64,000 nt of DNA from Propionispira raffinosivorans DSM 20765 (GCF_000381065.1 NZ_KB905848.1:62001-126000), one strand, 5' to 3'. Numbered from the stretch's first letter, positions 1 through 8,964 are shown. Program-made: numbers and translations. Notes: generated from the letters alone by a model not told the origin.

Positions 1-657
1 TACATCAGCAGACAAGCCCGCATGTGATAAAATAATCTGAATATCTGATTGGGCTTGCACTTCAGGCAGTAATTTTTGAGCTGCTTCTACTGGATTTTCA
101 ACCACCTTATTGACTGCCTGTGGATAGTTTTTCACCTTTATTGATGAAACACCCAAAATGCCAATGTTTAAGCCTTGTATATGTTTTATCGTATAAGGTT
201 TTACACCTGGCAAGTATTGATCATCCGCTGTTTTAATACTGGAACATAAGGTAGGAAACTGTGCCTGCTTTACCAAATTATAAAGTTTCTGATCTGCAAT
301 AACAGGATCTGGATCGCCTTTAAATTCATTATTGCCAAGTTCCCAGGCATCATAGTGCATAGCATTATAAGCTGCCATTTCCATCTCACCATAAAAAATT
401 TTATGATAAGGTCCGCGCGTATAAAGATCACCTGCATCTACAAGCAAAACATTATCAGCCTCAGCTCGTATCTGCTTAATAAGCGTTGCTTTTCTAGCCA
501 AAGCATACGGATCATAATCATGAAAATCATTGGTATGGATAATGGTAAGATGATAAAATTGCGGTTGTTCCTTGGCAAAAGAGACTTGAGTTGATAAACT
601 CATCAGAATAATTGTCCCTACCAGTAAAATAATTTGTTTCATATTAAAATATCGCAT
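1..657 (-). CDS. 5'-nucleotidase-like metallophosphoesterase (partial, runs off left edge)
   Basis: The minus-strand frame stays open from an ATG at 657 to the window edge, giving 219 N-terminal residues. It starts with a hydrophobic signal peptide ending near VSFA. The segment IIHTNDFHDYDP then matches the first metal-binding motif of the UshA/YfkN 5'-nucleotidase family, and VDAGDLYTRGP and GNNEF follow as the next metal motifs. A GGGGG purine run about 9 nt upstream supports the start at 657; an in-frame ATG at 642 is an alternative. Family members hydrolyse nucleotides or related phosphoesters outside the cytoplasmic membrane. The C-terminal substrate domain is outside the window, so specificity is unknown. 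Confidence 0.82.
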   Translation of the reverse strand, partial: MRYFNMKQIILLVGTIILMSLSTQVSFAKEQPQFYHLTIIHTNDFHDYDPYALARKATLIKQIRAEADNVLLVDAGDLYTRGPYHKIFYGEMEMAAYNAMHYDAWELGNNEFKGDPDPVIADQKLYNLVKQAQFPTLCSSIKTADDQYLPGVKPYTIKHIQGLNIGILGVSSIKVKNYPQAVNKVVENPVEAAQKLLPEVQAQSDIQIILSHAGLSADV

Positions 658-806
658 TTTCCAGACCCCCTTATTTATTATAAAAAGCTTACCATTTTTA
701 TAATGATTTTTGTGTTATTATTTTATTAAATTTACGTAAAACTAAAAGAATGAAAGTTGTATAACTTTATAGCAAACATTCAAAAGTTAAACTTTTAGAA
801 AAACAC

Positions 807-837
807 TTGCATTAGAGTTAACTCCAAGTATTATTAT
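807..837 (+). promoter_or_regulatory. MerR-type promoter/operator
   Basis: A TTGCAT -35 box and a TATTAT -10 box are separated by 19 nt. The spacer carries the dyad AGAGTTAACTCC. Long 19-nt spacers with a central palindrome are the hallmark of MerR-family regulated promoters. It faces the phosphoesterase gene at 949. No MerR regulator is encoded nearby, so it would act in trans. The roughly 110-nt leader also holds an inverted repeat (ATAAGGTTGC / GCAACTTAT). Confidence 0.5.
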
Positions 838-948
838 ATATAATGTATTAAAGAAATTACGACTAACGTATAAGGTTGCCAGGAATAGTTAGTGCAACTT
901 ATATAATATAAGAATGTAGTTTGGTTATTAAGGAGTGATCGTTTATCC

Positions 949-2046
949 ATGAAACATCGTTTTAGTTTTTTTATATTTATTGGCATAATTGGTATGGCAG
1001 GAGGTCTTGGCGAATGGTTTATGTACCGACAAGGGTTATCATTGTTACAACCTGCCTGGACACTCGCTATTTTTTTGCTAGCACCTTTAACTTTCGTTGT
1101 GCCAAACGTTGCTGAAAAACATTTACCACGGTTACTAACGAAACTGCTATCTATTATTGGCGGTTATTGGTTTATTTTTTGCTACTATTCATTGGGATTT
1201 TTGCTGCTATATTTTATTTTCTCTGGAGTAAGCTTATTATTCCTGCAAGCAATGGATTGGAAAATAGTTTTGCCTTACTTTTCTATTGGATCGTTTCTCT
1301 TCATTGTAGTCGTTATTAGTCTGGGCACATGGAATGCGTTTCATCCAGTTTATCGAAAAGCCACATTGCTTACGAACAAGCCTTTACCTAAAAATATCCG
1401 TATTGCCTTTATTAGTGATATACATCTCGGAACTATTTTAGGTAAAAACTTCAGCAACAAACTCGCTGAAAAAATCAATACCATGCAGCCTGATATCGTG
1501 ATTTTAGGTGGAGACATTATTGATGGTAATCTTGAATTCGTTCTAAAAGACAAAAGCTATGAAAATCTAAAAAAAATCAAGTCTGCCTTGGGAACCTATG
1601 CCGTATATGGCAACCACGATTATTATGGCGGCGATATAAACAAAGAACAACAAATTCTGGCTCCTACTATTCAATTTTTGAAAGACAAATCTGTTTTGAT
1701 TGAAGGTATGATCCAAATTATTGGTTTAGATGATTTCATTTTCAATCCTAGAAATAAAGTTCCTCTACAAGATAATAAAGTTCTTAATATCCTTGTAGAT
1801 CATGAACCATGGCGAATTCGTGAAGCCGCTGCTGCTGGTTACGATCTTTATTTGGCTGGTCATACCCATGCCGGACAATTTTTTCCGAATCGCATGATTA
1901 CAAAAAAAATATATGACTTAGATTACGGCAGTAAAATGTTTGGCAATATGTTAACGATTGTTTCAAACGGCTACGGCTTTTGGGGAATTCCGGTGCGAAT
2001 AGGACCTGCTCCTGAAATTGTAATCATCGAGATAAAAAACAATTAA
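949..2046 (+). CDS. membrane-anchored metallophosphoesterase (YkuE/YaeI type)
   Basis: A 365-residue protein with about four hydrophobic segments in the first 130 residues, followed by a cytoplasmic-type calcineurin-like phosphoesterase domain. The metal motifs are all present in order: FISDIHLG, LGGDIID, GNHDYYG, a DHEPW segment and AGHTHAGQ. Family members such as YkuE and LpxH-like or YaeI proteins hydrolyse phosphoesters, including lipid-linked ones, at the membrane. The AAGGAG ribosome site lies about 12 nt before the ATG. A MerR-type promoter lies upstream, and a terminator hairpin overlaps the stop codon. Substrate cannot be inferred from sequence. Confidence 0.88.
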   Translation: MKHRFSFFIFIGIIGMAGGLGEWFMYRQGLSLLQPAWTLAIFLLAPLTFVVPNVAEKHLPRLLTKLLSIIGGYWFIFCYYSLGFLLLYFIFSGVSLLFLQAMDWKIVLPYFSIGSFLFIVVVISLGTWNAFHPVYRKATLLTNKPLPKNIRIAFISDIHLGTILGKNFSNKLAEKINTMQPDIVILGGDIIDGNLEFVLKDKSYENLKKIKSALGTYAVYGNHDYYGGDINKEQQILAPTIQFLKDKSVLIEGMIQIIGLDDFIFNPRNKVPLQDNKVLNILVDHEPWRIREAAAAGYDLYLAGHTHAGQFFPNRMITKKIYDLDYGSKMFGNMLTIVSNGYGFWGIPVRIGPAPEIVIIEIKNN

Positions 2047-2095
2047 AAATCGGTCTATGCTAGGAAATGAAACTCACTATCATAGACCGATTTTT
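2045..2095. terminator. bidirectional terminator
   Basis: AAAAATCGGTCTATG and CATAGACCGATTTTT form a 15-bp stem with A and T flanks on both sides. It sits between the convergent phosphoesterase and glucosaminidase-like genes. Confidence 0.85.
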
Positions 2096-2723
2096 ACATT
2101 CGTTTTGCTTCCTCTAACATACTTAAAATTTCCTGACCATAATTTTTGCCTGGAACAGCCCATTTACCATTTAAACCGACCCATGTATTTACCTTGCCAA
2201 AAATCTCCGGATGTTTGTCTTTAATTAATACATACCGAGGATCTACAAGTTTTTTTCGCGGTGAACGAGTTGTTGCATAAGCCAAAAGATGTTGGATATG
2301 AGCACGTATGCCATCTTGAGGTGTTACAAAAAAAGCACCTTGTACTCCGCCACCGGTCGTCCCTAAACCGCAATAATTATTCTGCTGGGGAATAACATCT
2401 TTGCCATAGGCAAAACAACCAGTTTCCTTTATAGCTTGGCAAAGTGCCAAATCAGCACGCACACCTTCCGTTTTACCTTCTTCATAATAAAGACAAACCA
2501 GTTCTTCAATACTACAATTTAGTTTTGCTCCCGGATTCTTTTTTTGGATATAGGCGATCATTTTTTCGGGCGACACTTCTGTTTCTCCTAAAATCGTAAT
2601 TTCATCCTGAATTTTGGGCTGTTCACTTGGTTTTTCATTTATTTGCCAATAAATGATTCCTAAAACAGCAGCCAAAAGCAAGACAATCGCCCCGATAAAT
2701 TTCTTTTTTTGTATCAACCTCAT
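2094..2723 (-). CDS. glucosaminidase-domain cell-wall hydrolase
   Basis: About 209 residues with an N-terminal membrane anchor (IGAIVLLLAAVLGIIYW), then a glucosaminidase (GH73/Bax-like) domain. Visible family features are the catalytic-region glutamate in CQAIKETGCF, the NNYCGLG segment, GVRAHIQHL-type spacing (here DGIRAHIQHLLAY) and the tail motif KWAVPGKNYGQEI. Such enzymes cut N-acetylglucosaminyl bonds in peptidoglycan. The ATG at 2723 is preferred over 2747 because GGTGGAG lies 7 nt before it. Confidence 0.8.
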   Translation of the reverse strand: MRLIQKKKFIGAIVLLLAAVLGIIYWQINEKPSEQPKIQDEITILGETEVSPEKMIAYIQKKNPGAKLNCSIEELVCLYYEEGKTEGVRADLALCQAIKETGCFAYGKDVIPQQNNYCGLGTTGGGVQGAFFVTPQDGIRAHIQHLLAYATTRSPRKKLVDPRYVLIKDKHPEIFGKVNTWVGLNGKWAVPGKNYGQEILSMLEEAKRM

Positions 2724-2770
2724 ACATATACTCCACCCTATCATCAAAAGTCACCTATTATAAGAAGCAG

Positions 2771-2842
2771 GGGGCTTTGATTTTTATTGTATTTAAATCC
2801 TATCACAAGACAGTATTTAAATACAATAAAAATCAAAGCCCC
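2771..2842. repeat. perfect 28-bp inverted repeat
   Basis: Two 28-nt arms (2771-2798 and 2815-2842) are exact reverse complements around a 16-nt loop. The arms begin GGGGCTTTG and end ATTTAAAT at the loop. It lies between the hydrolase gene and tRNA-Ala. It could be a terminator, a structured RNA or a small palindromic repeat element. There is no T-tract directly after the GC-rich end. Confidence 0.75.
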
Positions 2843-2975
2843 ATAACTTATTTGCTATACAAATAACCCTGTTCTCTTAGAAAAAATAACCTTCAATTCG
2901 GAAATTTCTTCCAAAATCAACTTGTAAATTTCCAAAAACAGGAGTAAACTATAAAAGTATTCTAGTTTATCCAAC

Positions 2976-3051
2976 GGGGACGTAGCTCAGCTGGGAGAGC
3001 ACCAGGTTCGCAATCTGGGGGTCGAGAGTTCAATCCTCTTCGTCTCCACCA
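2976..3051 (+). tRNA. tRNA-Ala (anticodon CGC)
   Basis: A full cloverleaf is visible. The acceptor GGGGACG pairs with CGTCTCC and includes the G3:U70 pair diagnostic for alanine tRNA. The D arm is GCTCAG...GAGAGC, the anticodon stem CCAGG/TCTGG holds loop TTCGCAA with anticodon CGC, the T loop is GTTCAATC, and ACCA is encoded at the 3' end. Confidence 0.95.
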
Positions 3052-3087
3052 ACTTAAAACACAAATCAATCATAAATATATACAAAA

Positions 3088-3122
3088 AGAAGCATCCTGT
3101 ATTTAGCAGGATGCTTTTTTTG
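3088..3122. terminator. terminator after tRNA-Ala and after the DJ-1 gene
   Basis: AGCATCCTG and CAGGATGCT form a stem with a 6-nt loop, followed by a T7 tract on the plus strand and an AAAAAGA flank on the other side. It can serve both the tRNA and the convergent DJ-1/PfpI gene. Confidence 0.85.
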
Positions 3123-3162
3123 TATATATGCAATTATCTCGAATTTTTATCATACGTTTCGT

Positions 3163-3828
3163 TTAAGCGTTTAACTCTTTAATAATCGTTTTTGCAAACA
3201 AGGTACTAGACTGTGGATTTTGCCCAGTAATTAAATTGCCATCCACAACTACATATTCCTGCCACATATCTTTTTTGCTATAACTTGCCCCCAGTTTTTT
3301 CAATTGATCTTCCAATAAAAATGGCACTAATTTATCCAATTGTACGGCAACTTCTTCTTCATTACTAAAACCTGTAACTTTTTTACCAGCCAAAATGGAT
3401 GTCCCATCAGCTAAAGCTGCCCGAACCAGTGCTGCCGGGCCATGACATACAGCGGCAATAAGTTTATTTTTTTCCATAAAATCTTGTAATGTGCTGGCCA
3501 AAAGATCATCCGTTGCCAGATCAAACATTGGACCATGCCCACCTGGAATAATCAACGCTTGATATTCATCTTTAACAGCATCGGATAAATTTTCCGTAGT
3601 TTCAAGAATTTCCTTTAGGGACTGCCAAGCAGCGGGAATTTCTTCAACAAGACTATTTGGATCCAATGGGCTTTTTCCACCCAACGGACTGGCAACCGTA
3701 ATTTCATAACCTGCATTCGTAAATTCAATATATGGTACAGCAAATTCTTCCAGCCATAAACCTGTAGCATGTACCCCCTTCATTGAATCAATATTTGTAA
3801 CTACCATTAACACTTTTTTCTTTCTCAT
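3163..3828 (-). CDS. DJ-1/PfpI family protein (Hsp31-like)
   Basis: 221 residues of the class-I glutamine amidotransferase-like superfamily. The nucleophile elbow is AAVCHGPAAL, with the reactive cysteine, and the acidic partner region is LIIPGGHGPMFD. The N-terminus VLMVVTNIDS...HATGLWLEE is typical of the Hsp31/YhbO-like group of glyoxalase III, chaperone and general-stress proteins. The start at 3828 is supported by GAGG 9 nt upstream; the ATG at 3843 lacks such a site. It lies directly downstream of a TetR-family gene in the same direction, so co-regulation is likely. Confidence 0.85.
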   Translation of the reverse strand: MRKKKVLMVVTNIDSMKGVHATGLWLEEFAVPYIEFTNAGYEITVASPLGGKSPLDPNSLVEEIPAAWQSLKEILETTENLSDAVKDEYQALIIPGGHGPMFDLATDDLLASTLQDFMEKNKLIAAVCHGPAALVRAALADGTSILAGKKVTGFSNEEEVAVQLDKLVPFLLEDQLKKLGASYSKKDMWQEYVVVDGNLITGQNPQSSTLFAKTIIKELNA

Positions 3829-3999
3829 ATAAACCATCCTCATTTTCTTTAGCTATGATTTACTGGAACCATCTTATTTTCCACTAAAACATGCTTGATA
3901 TTTTTTCTATATAAGTTGTCTTAAATTTCTATATCCCAGCACTGGCAGACTTATAGTTTAGCTGTAATTTATTTAATGCCTTCGCATCCTGTCTTTTGC

Positions 4000-4608
4000 C
4001 TAAGGTCGCAGCAAATTATTAAAAACAATTTCTAAATTCTCCTGAACCGGCTCAACTGATTTTATAACCTTCATTCGAAGTAAACTTCCCTGCCAAGAAT
4101 CCCAGACAAAAGCCGCTAAACGGTGTGCCTCAATATCTTTTCGCACAGAACCAGTCTGTTGTCCTAAAAGAATCTGCTCAGACAAAACCGTTTTAAACTC
4201 ACTAATTGACTCTTGCAACGCAAGTCGGCAGCCTTCACTAGCCTCACTAATTTCGGCTGCCAATGTACCAAGCAAACAGCCTTTCTTTAACGTCGCACAA
4301 CGATATTTTTCAGTTGCTGCTAAAAATGAACTGTACAGAGCCTTCCTAGTGTCATTATTCCCGTTTTCTTCTTTTAAAAACCCCAACCATTCGCCAAGCG
4401 TTTTCTTTGCATAGTAACGTATAACGTCTACAGCAAAATCTTCTTTACTCGAAAAATAATTATAAAAAGAACCTTTTGGTATCTGTGCAACTGTCGCAAT
4501 TTCCTGTATACCTGTGGCATTATAACCATGCTCTTGCAATAATAAAATGCCCTGTTCCAATAAAATTTGTCGAGTTTTCTCCATATCAGCACTCGATCTT
4601 CTCGCCAT
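4000..4608 (-). CDS. TetR/AcrR-family transcriptional regulator
   Basis: 202 residues. The N-terminal TetR helix-turn-helix is clear: TRQILLEQGILLL, then TGIQEIATVAQIPKGSFYNYFSSKEDF. The C-terminal ligand domain resembles the YxaF/LmrA group, with conserved cysteine region CATLKKGCLLGTLAAE. It is followed after about 170 nt by the DJ-1/PfpI gene. The likely role is repression of itself and that gene in response to an electrophile or hydrophobic compound; this is inference from context. Confidence 0.87.
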   Translation of the reverse strand: MARRSSADMEKTRQILLEQGILLLQEHGYNATGIQEIATVAQIPKGSFYNYFSSKEDFAVDVIRYYAKKTLGEWLGFLKEENGNNDTRKALYSSFLAATEKYRCATLKKGCLLGTLAAEISEASEGCRLALQESISEFKTVLSEQILLGQQTGSVRKDIEAHRLAAFVWDSWQGSLLRMKVIKSVEPVQENLEIVFNNLLRP

Positions 4609-5191
4609 ACATTGTGCCTTCTTTCTTTGTTACGAAATAAATTATCTGTTATGTACGTCTCTATATCCATATAATACGACCAGTCATCTTTAATGTCAAT
4701 AAGAATTTTACAGCCTTGCAGCTTTCGTTTATAAATACACGTTTCATAAAATAAATTTATTTAATTCACCCAACAGACTATAAAACGCTTATTACTCCTA
4801 ATAAATCTAACTTCTTCACCATATAAAATCTGCATTCAACCATCTATTAATTGTATTAAATAAAATGACAAAAAAAAAGCAATGTGATATTATAGGATTA
4901 TATTCCTATTATTAATTCAATTTATTTCGTTAGAATAATTTTAAGTATGCCTTCTATATCTCACGCAAGTGGAAAATATAAATTCAAGAATAAAAGCATA
5001 TACTATTTTATAGTATCACAATTCCATTCAGAAAGGGATACTATCCGATAATGTCTTAGCAATCTTGATTTTCATTTGTAATGATTAGGTCATTTAACCT
5101 ACAACTATTTGATTTCGTATTTTCAATGATTTTTTTACTACAAAAATAAAAAACTCACCCTATCCTTTAAGGTGAGAGAAGGAATGTAATT
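4609..5191. other. 583-nt non-coding stretch
   Basis: Very AT-rich, with no open frame that looks coding and no recognisable RNA gene. Near its right end CTCACC and GGTGAG (about 5154-5176) form a small hairpin just before the ribosome site of the next gene. Confidence 0.6.
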
Positions 5192-5407
5192 ATGAACTTA
5201 AACGAACCAAATGAAGCTTTATTAAACAGCCTGAACAATATGACAGTTCAAATAAGCCAATTAGATGAAAACAGGAAACAATTCCTATTAAAAGAATTGT
5301 TTAAACATGCAAAACTCTCCCCTGAACTCGCTTTGCAGCTAAATAATTTACCCCTAAAGCAAAAAGAAACCAGCATTAAACAAATTATAGATTCCTTTAT
5401 AAAGTAA
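5192..5407 (+). CDS. small hypothetical protein (71 aa)
   Basis: A 71-residue, Leu/Lys/Asn-rich, probably all-helical protein. The start is supported by AGAAGGA 9 nt upstream. A small hairpin overlaps the leader. The sequence shows no signal peptide, membrane segment or motif I recognise. It is too long and too well served by a ribosome site to dismiss, but function is unknown. Confidence 0.55.
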   Translation: MNLNEPNEALLNSLNNMTVQISQLDENRKQFLLKELFKHAKLSPELALQLNNLPLKQKETSIKQIIDSFIK

Positions 5408-5471
5408 GAAAATATTTTATTTTACTGTATTTTAAAATAGAAAGTCACTCTATAGAAATATTTTAATTTTT

Positions 5472-5687
5472 TCATTCAACTTTTATATTAAGATCTACAA
5501 TTACTCCCGGCTTCATACCATATCCATGATTCGTATCCATAAGAGTCGTCTGAACATACTCTCGGGGAACAATTATTTTATATTTCTCAACTTTAGTTTG
5601 ATCTATCGTAGCAATGCAAGAGCCTGTCAGTAAATACTGTTCAAAATCCTGTATATTCGTATACAATTCAACATAGCCCTGAACCAT
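5472..5687 (-). CDS. small hypothetical protein (71 aa)
   Basis: A 71-residue protein with a strong AAGGAG ribosome site. It has an alternating beta-strand pattern (YVELYTNI, CIATIDQ, YKIIVPREYV, GVIVDLNIKV) suggesting a small beta-barrel or sandwich. It is transcribed divergently from the hypothetical gene at 5931. No family is recognised. Confidence 0.55.
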   Translation of the reverse strand: MVQGYVELYTNIQDFEQYLLTGSCIATIDQTKVEKYKIIVPREYVQTTLMDTNHGYGMKPGVIVDLNIKVE

Positions 5688-5850
5688 ATGACCATCTCCT
5701 TAATAATAACTAATAATGAAATATTTCGCTATAACTATGTTTTTTCCTCTAAAAACTATAATTCTTTTATTCAGATATGATTTTCACCTTTTCAAAATCA
5801 GGGCTAAATTCACCCTAACAGTTAAATACAAATTTTGGAATAATTGTCCA

Positions 5851-5879
5851 TTGACATTGTACACTATACGGACTAAACT
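5851..5879 (+). promoter_or_regulatory. sigma-70-type promoter
   Basis: TTGACA at 5851-5856 and TAACT-like TAAACT at 5874-5879 are separated by 17 nt, about 50 nt before the gene at 5931. Confidence 0.6.
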
Positions 5880-5930
5880 GAAAATGGACTTGGAACCACA
5901 GAGTCCAACAAAATAAAAGGAGATGTTTTG

Positions 5931-6224
5931 ATGGAATTGCAAGGTAAAATCAGTCAATCGTTTATGTACACGCGTGTCGGAAAAACTCTCGGTCATTTTG
6001 TTATGATTCCAGAAAGTGGTCATTATCAAGGACAAACAGTAGGGGTCAGCATTACAGAACACACGAAAGAACAACCTGACCCTATGGATTTCAAGGAATC
6101 TCAAGAGGTTACTGTCCATACGCTGAGTGTACCAGAAGAAATAAACCCCGAACCATCAACGTGGACTGCGGACTGCAAATATTTCGCAACAGCAAAAGAC
6201 TGCAAGATGCTTGTGCATCACTGA
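5931..6224 (+). CDS. small hypothetical protein (97 aa)
   Basis: A 97-residue soluble protein. AAGGAG lies about 9 nt before the ATG at 5931. A TTG at 5928 would be in frame but is worse placed. The sequence is rich in Thr/Glu/Pro with a short Cys-containing tail (CKYFATAKDCK). It has its own promoter and terminator. No family is recognised. Confidence 0.6.
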   Translation: MELQGKISQSFMYTRVGKTLGHFVMIPESGHYQGQTVGVSITEHTKEQPDPMDFKESQEVTVHTLSVPEEINPEPSTWTADCKYFATAKDCKMLVHH

Positions 6225-6234
6225 TACGATTAAC

Positions 6235-6271
6235 CAAAGCCATTGGATGAATGAATCCAATGGCTTTTATA
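6235..6271 (+). terminator. intrinsic terminator
   Basis: AAGCCATTGGAT and ATCCAATGGCTT form a 12-bp stem followed by a T-rich tract, just after the 97-aa gene. Confidence 0.85.
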
Positions 6272-6422
6272 TTTTTACGGCACGTACCTGATTCAGGAAA
6301 ATCTTCATGAATTTGTCATCAAATTGTCACAAAAATGCTTTATTATAAAACTTGAGATTAGTAATCCACATCTATTAATCTTATGTTTCTGGACTCCAAA
6401 GTTTCAATTTTAACTCCTTTTT

Positions 6423-6453
6423 AAATCGCACAGATTTTTCTGTGCGATTTTTT
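6423..6453 (+). terminator. intrinsic terminator, no gene directly before it
   Basis: AAATCGCACAG and CTGTGCGATTT enclose a T-rich loop and are followed by a T-tract. It ends a 150-nt gap that starts with TTGTCA-type promoter-like sequence near 6311-6345. It may terminate a short untranslated RNA or act as an attenuator before ppsA. Confidence 0.65.
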
Positions 6454-6470
6454 ATATTTAAATTATATTG

Positions 6471-6527
6471 CTATTTACTCCTATTAGTGTATACTAATAG
6501 GAGTAAATAGTTTAATTAGTATACACT
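6471..6527 (+). promoter_or_regulatory. palindromic operator before ppsA
   Basis: 6471-6510 is a near-perfect palindrome: 18-bp arms (CTATTTACTCCTATTAGT and its complement) around GTAT. The inner core TTAGTGTATACTAA recurs as ATTAGTATACAC at 6515-6527. The two related sites lie 20-75 nt before the ppsA start. The CcpN-like repressor gene at 9073 is the obvious candidate binder: CcpN of Bacillus binds tandem sites at gluconeogenic promoters. The assignment is inference. Confidence 0.55.
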
Positions 6528-6547
6528 TTAAATAATGGAGGTATCTC

Positions 6548-8938
6548 ATGGAAAAGGAAAATGCTTTGTTACTTTGGTTTGAAACAATTAATCGAAACGA
6601 TGTGGATGTTGTAGGAGGAAAATCTGCTTCTCTCGGTGAAATGACCTCACAAACAGCTGTACCAGTTCCCTATGGTTTTGCCACAACGGCATATGCTTAT
6701 CGTTATTTTATGAAAAAAAGTGGCTTAGATAAAAAAATATCCGATCTTTTAAATCAATTAACTGATGTAGAAAATGGGCCGCAGCTCCGCCAGATCAGCC
6801 AAAAAATCCGAACTGCAATTATGGCAGAAGAAATGCCAGCGGATCTAGCCGATATTATCGATAAAGCCTATCATGACTTAGGTGAAAAAAAAGGTGAAGC
6901 CACACCATTTGTGGCAGTACGATCCAGTGCAACAGCCGAAGATTTACCTGATGCAAGTTTTGCTGGTCAACAAGAAACGTACTTAAATGTTTGTGGTGCT
7001 GAGGATGTTATAGCAAAAGTAAAAGAATGTTATGCTTCAACTTTTACGGATCGTGCCGTATACTATCGGACTAAACAAGGTTTTGATCATTTAGAAGTAG
7101 CCTTGAGTGCCGTCATTCAAATGATGGTTTTTTCAAAAGCAGCCGGTGTTATGTTTACGGTAAATGTGGCCACTGGCGATGATACTCATATATTAATCGA
7201 AGCTGCCTGGGGACTTGGTGAATATGTAGTTCAAGGTATGGTTACACCCGATAGTTATCTAATTGATAAAAAAACATTACGTATTGACAAACATACGATT
7301 AACGAGAAAAAGATTCAATTCGTCCGCATGCCAGATGGCGGCTGCGAAGAAAAACTTGTTCCTACCGATTTAATTGATGCTGCTGTTCTTACGCCCAAGC
7401 AGGTATGTGAGTTAGCTGAATATGCACTAGCGATTGAAAAACACTATGGCTGTTATATGGATATTGAATGGGGAATAGATGAACGAACAAATCAATTGTG
7501 GATTTTGCAGGCCAGACCTGAAACCGTTTGGTCATGGCGAAACAAGGAAACGATACAAAAAGCAGCAAAAGAACTAGAATCAAACAGTAAAAAACGTGAA
7601 GTGCTGGTCAAGGGCATGCCAGCAAGTCCCGGACTCATATCAGGTATTGCTCGTGTAATTTGCCATCCATCGATGATCGACCAATTTAAAGATGGTGAAA
7701 TTCTCGTCACTGAAATGACAGCCCCGGACTGGGTGCCTGTCATGAAAAAAGCGAAAGCAATTATTACCGACGCCGGTGGTATGACTTGCCATGCATCGAT
7801 CGTCAGCCGGGAACTTGGTATTCCTTGCGTTGTTGGCACAAAAAGCTGTGGCATTGCCGGTACACTAGGCATAAAAAACAATACCGTCATCACAGTTGAT
7901 GCAGCTCATGGCATTGTTTATGCTGGTAACTTAATAAAATCAGATGAACAAACTGAAAAGACGGTACAGCAAAATGTTACACCGTCAGAAACATTTCCCG
8001 TTACTGGAACTAAAATCTATATGAACCTCGGCGACCCCGATTTAGCCGAAAAATATAGTACACTTCCTTGTGATGGTATTGGTCTGATGCGAGAAGAATT
8101 TATCTGGACTACATATATTCATGAGCATCCCTTATATATGATTGAAGACGGTCGAGCGCAAGAAGCGATTGATAAACTTGCCGAAGGAATGCAGAAGGTT
8201 TGTCAGGCTATGTCGCCCCGCCCTGTAACCTTGCGGTTTAGTGACTTCAAATCCAGTGAATATCGTGACCTGAAAGGCGGTGACAAGTATGAGCCACACG
8301 AACCAAGTGCCTTACTCGGTTGGAGGGGTGCTTCCCGCTATTACGACCCAAAGTATACGGAGGCTTTTAAGCTGGAAATCAAAGCAATAAAAAAAGTACG
8401 TGAAGAATATGGCTTAACAAACTTGCATGTGATGATTCCGTTTTGCCGTTCTGTCGAAGAGGCTAGAAAAGTCACAGCCCTCATGGCTGCAGAAGGATTG
8501 CAACGAGGTCTTGATTTCAAAGTATGGCTGATGGCGGAGATCCCGGCCAACATCATCCTTGCCGATCAATTTAATCAATTCGTCGATGGATATTCGATCG
8601 GATCAAATGATCTTACGATGCTGGTATTGGGCTGTGACCGTGACAACGATACAATTTCACATCTATTTGATGAACGTAATTTAGCCGTTAAACGTGCCAT
8701 TCGTCATCTGATTGATATAGCTCACAAAGATGGAAAAACAGTTTCGCTTTGTGGTCAGGCACCCAGTGTATATCCTGATTTTACAGAATTTTTAATTCAT
8801 AGTGGCATTGATTCCATTTCGGTCAATCCTGACATGGTTGGCCAAACCAAGAAAAATGTCGCCCAGCTCGAGCAGCGCATTATACTTGAATCACTCACGG
8901 GGCGAGGTCGTATTGATAAAGAAGATTATACTTGGTAA
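6548..8938 (+). CDS. ppsA: phosphoenolpyruvate synthase
   Basis: 796 residues, full length for PpsA. The N-terminal ATP/pyruvate-binding domain is residues ~1-340 (VGGKSASLGEM, VRSSATAEDLPDASFAGQ). The swivelling phosphohistidine domain is ~370-460, with the catalytic motif GGMTCHASIVSRELG. The C-terminal PEP-binding TIM barrel is ~490-790 (GIGLMREEF, SIGSNDLTML, SLCGQAPS with the active-site Cys). It converts pyruvate, ATP and water to PEP, AMP and phosphate, the entry step of gluconeogenesis. A ribosome site GGAGG precedes the ATG. The CcpN-like regulator and the PpsR-like modifying enzyme follow immediately, which fits transcriptional plus post-translational control. Confidence 0.96.
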   Translation: MEKENALLLWFETINRNDVDVVGGKSASLGEMTSQTAVPVPYGFATTAYAYRYFMKKSGLDKKISDLLNQLTDVENGPQLRQISQKIRTAIMAEEMPADLADIIDKAYHDLGEKKGEATPFVAVRSSATAEDLPDASFAGQQETYLNVCGAEDVIAKVKECYASTFTDRAVYYRTKQGFDHLEVALSAVIQMMVFSKAAGVMFTVNVATGDDTHILIEAAWGLGEYVVQGMVTPDSYLIDKKTLRIDKHTINEKKIQFVRMPDGGCEEKLVPTDLIDAAVLTPKQVCELAEYALAIEKHYGCYMDIEWGIDERTNQLWILQARPETVWSWRNKETIQKAAKELESNSKKREVLVKGMPASPGLISGIARVICHPSMIDQFKDGEILVTEMTAPDWVPVMKKAKAIITDAGGMTCHASIVSRELGIPCVVGTKSCGIAGTLGIKNNTVITVDAAHGIVYAGNLIKSDEQTEKTVQQNVTPSETFPVTGTKIYMNLGDPDLAEKYSTLPCDGIGLMREEFIWTTYIHEHPLYMIEDGRAQEAIDKLAEGMQKVCQAMSPRPVTLRFSDFKSSEYRDLKGGDKYEPHEPSALLGWRGASRYYDPKYTEAFKLEIKAIKKVREEYGLTNLHVMIPFCRSVEEARKVTALMAAEGLQRGLDFKVWLMAEIPANIILADQFNQFVDGYSIGSNDLTMLVLGCDRDNDTISHLFDERNLAVKRAIRHLIDIAHKDGKTVSLCGQAPSVYPDFTEFLIHSGIDSISVNPDMVGQTKKNVAQLEQRIILESLTGRGRIDKEDYTW

Positions 8939-8964
8939 AGCAATAATTTTATAAACTCATCACG

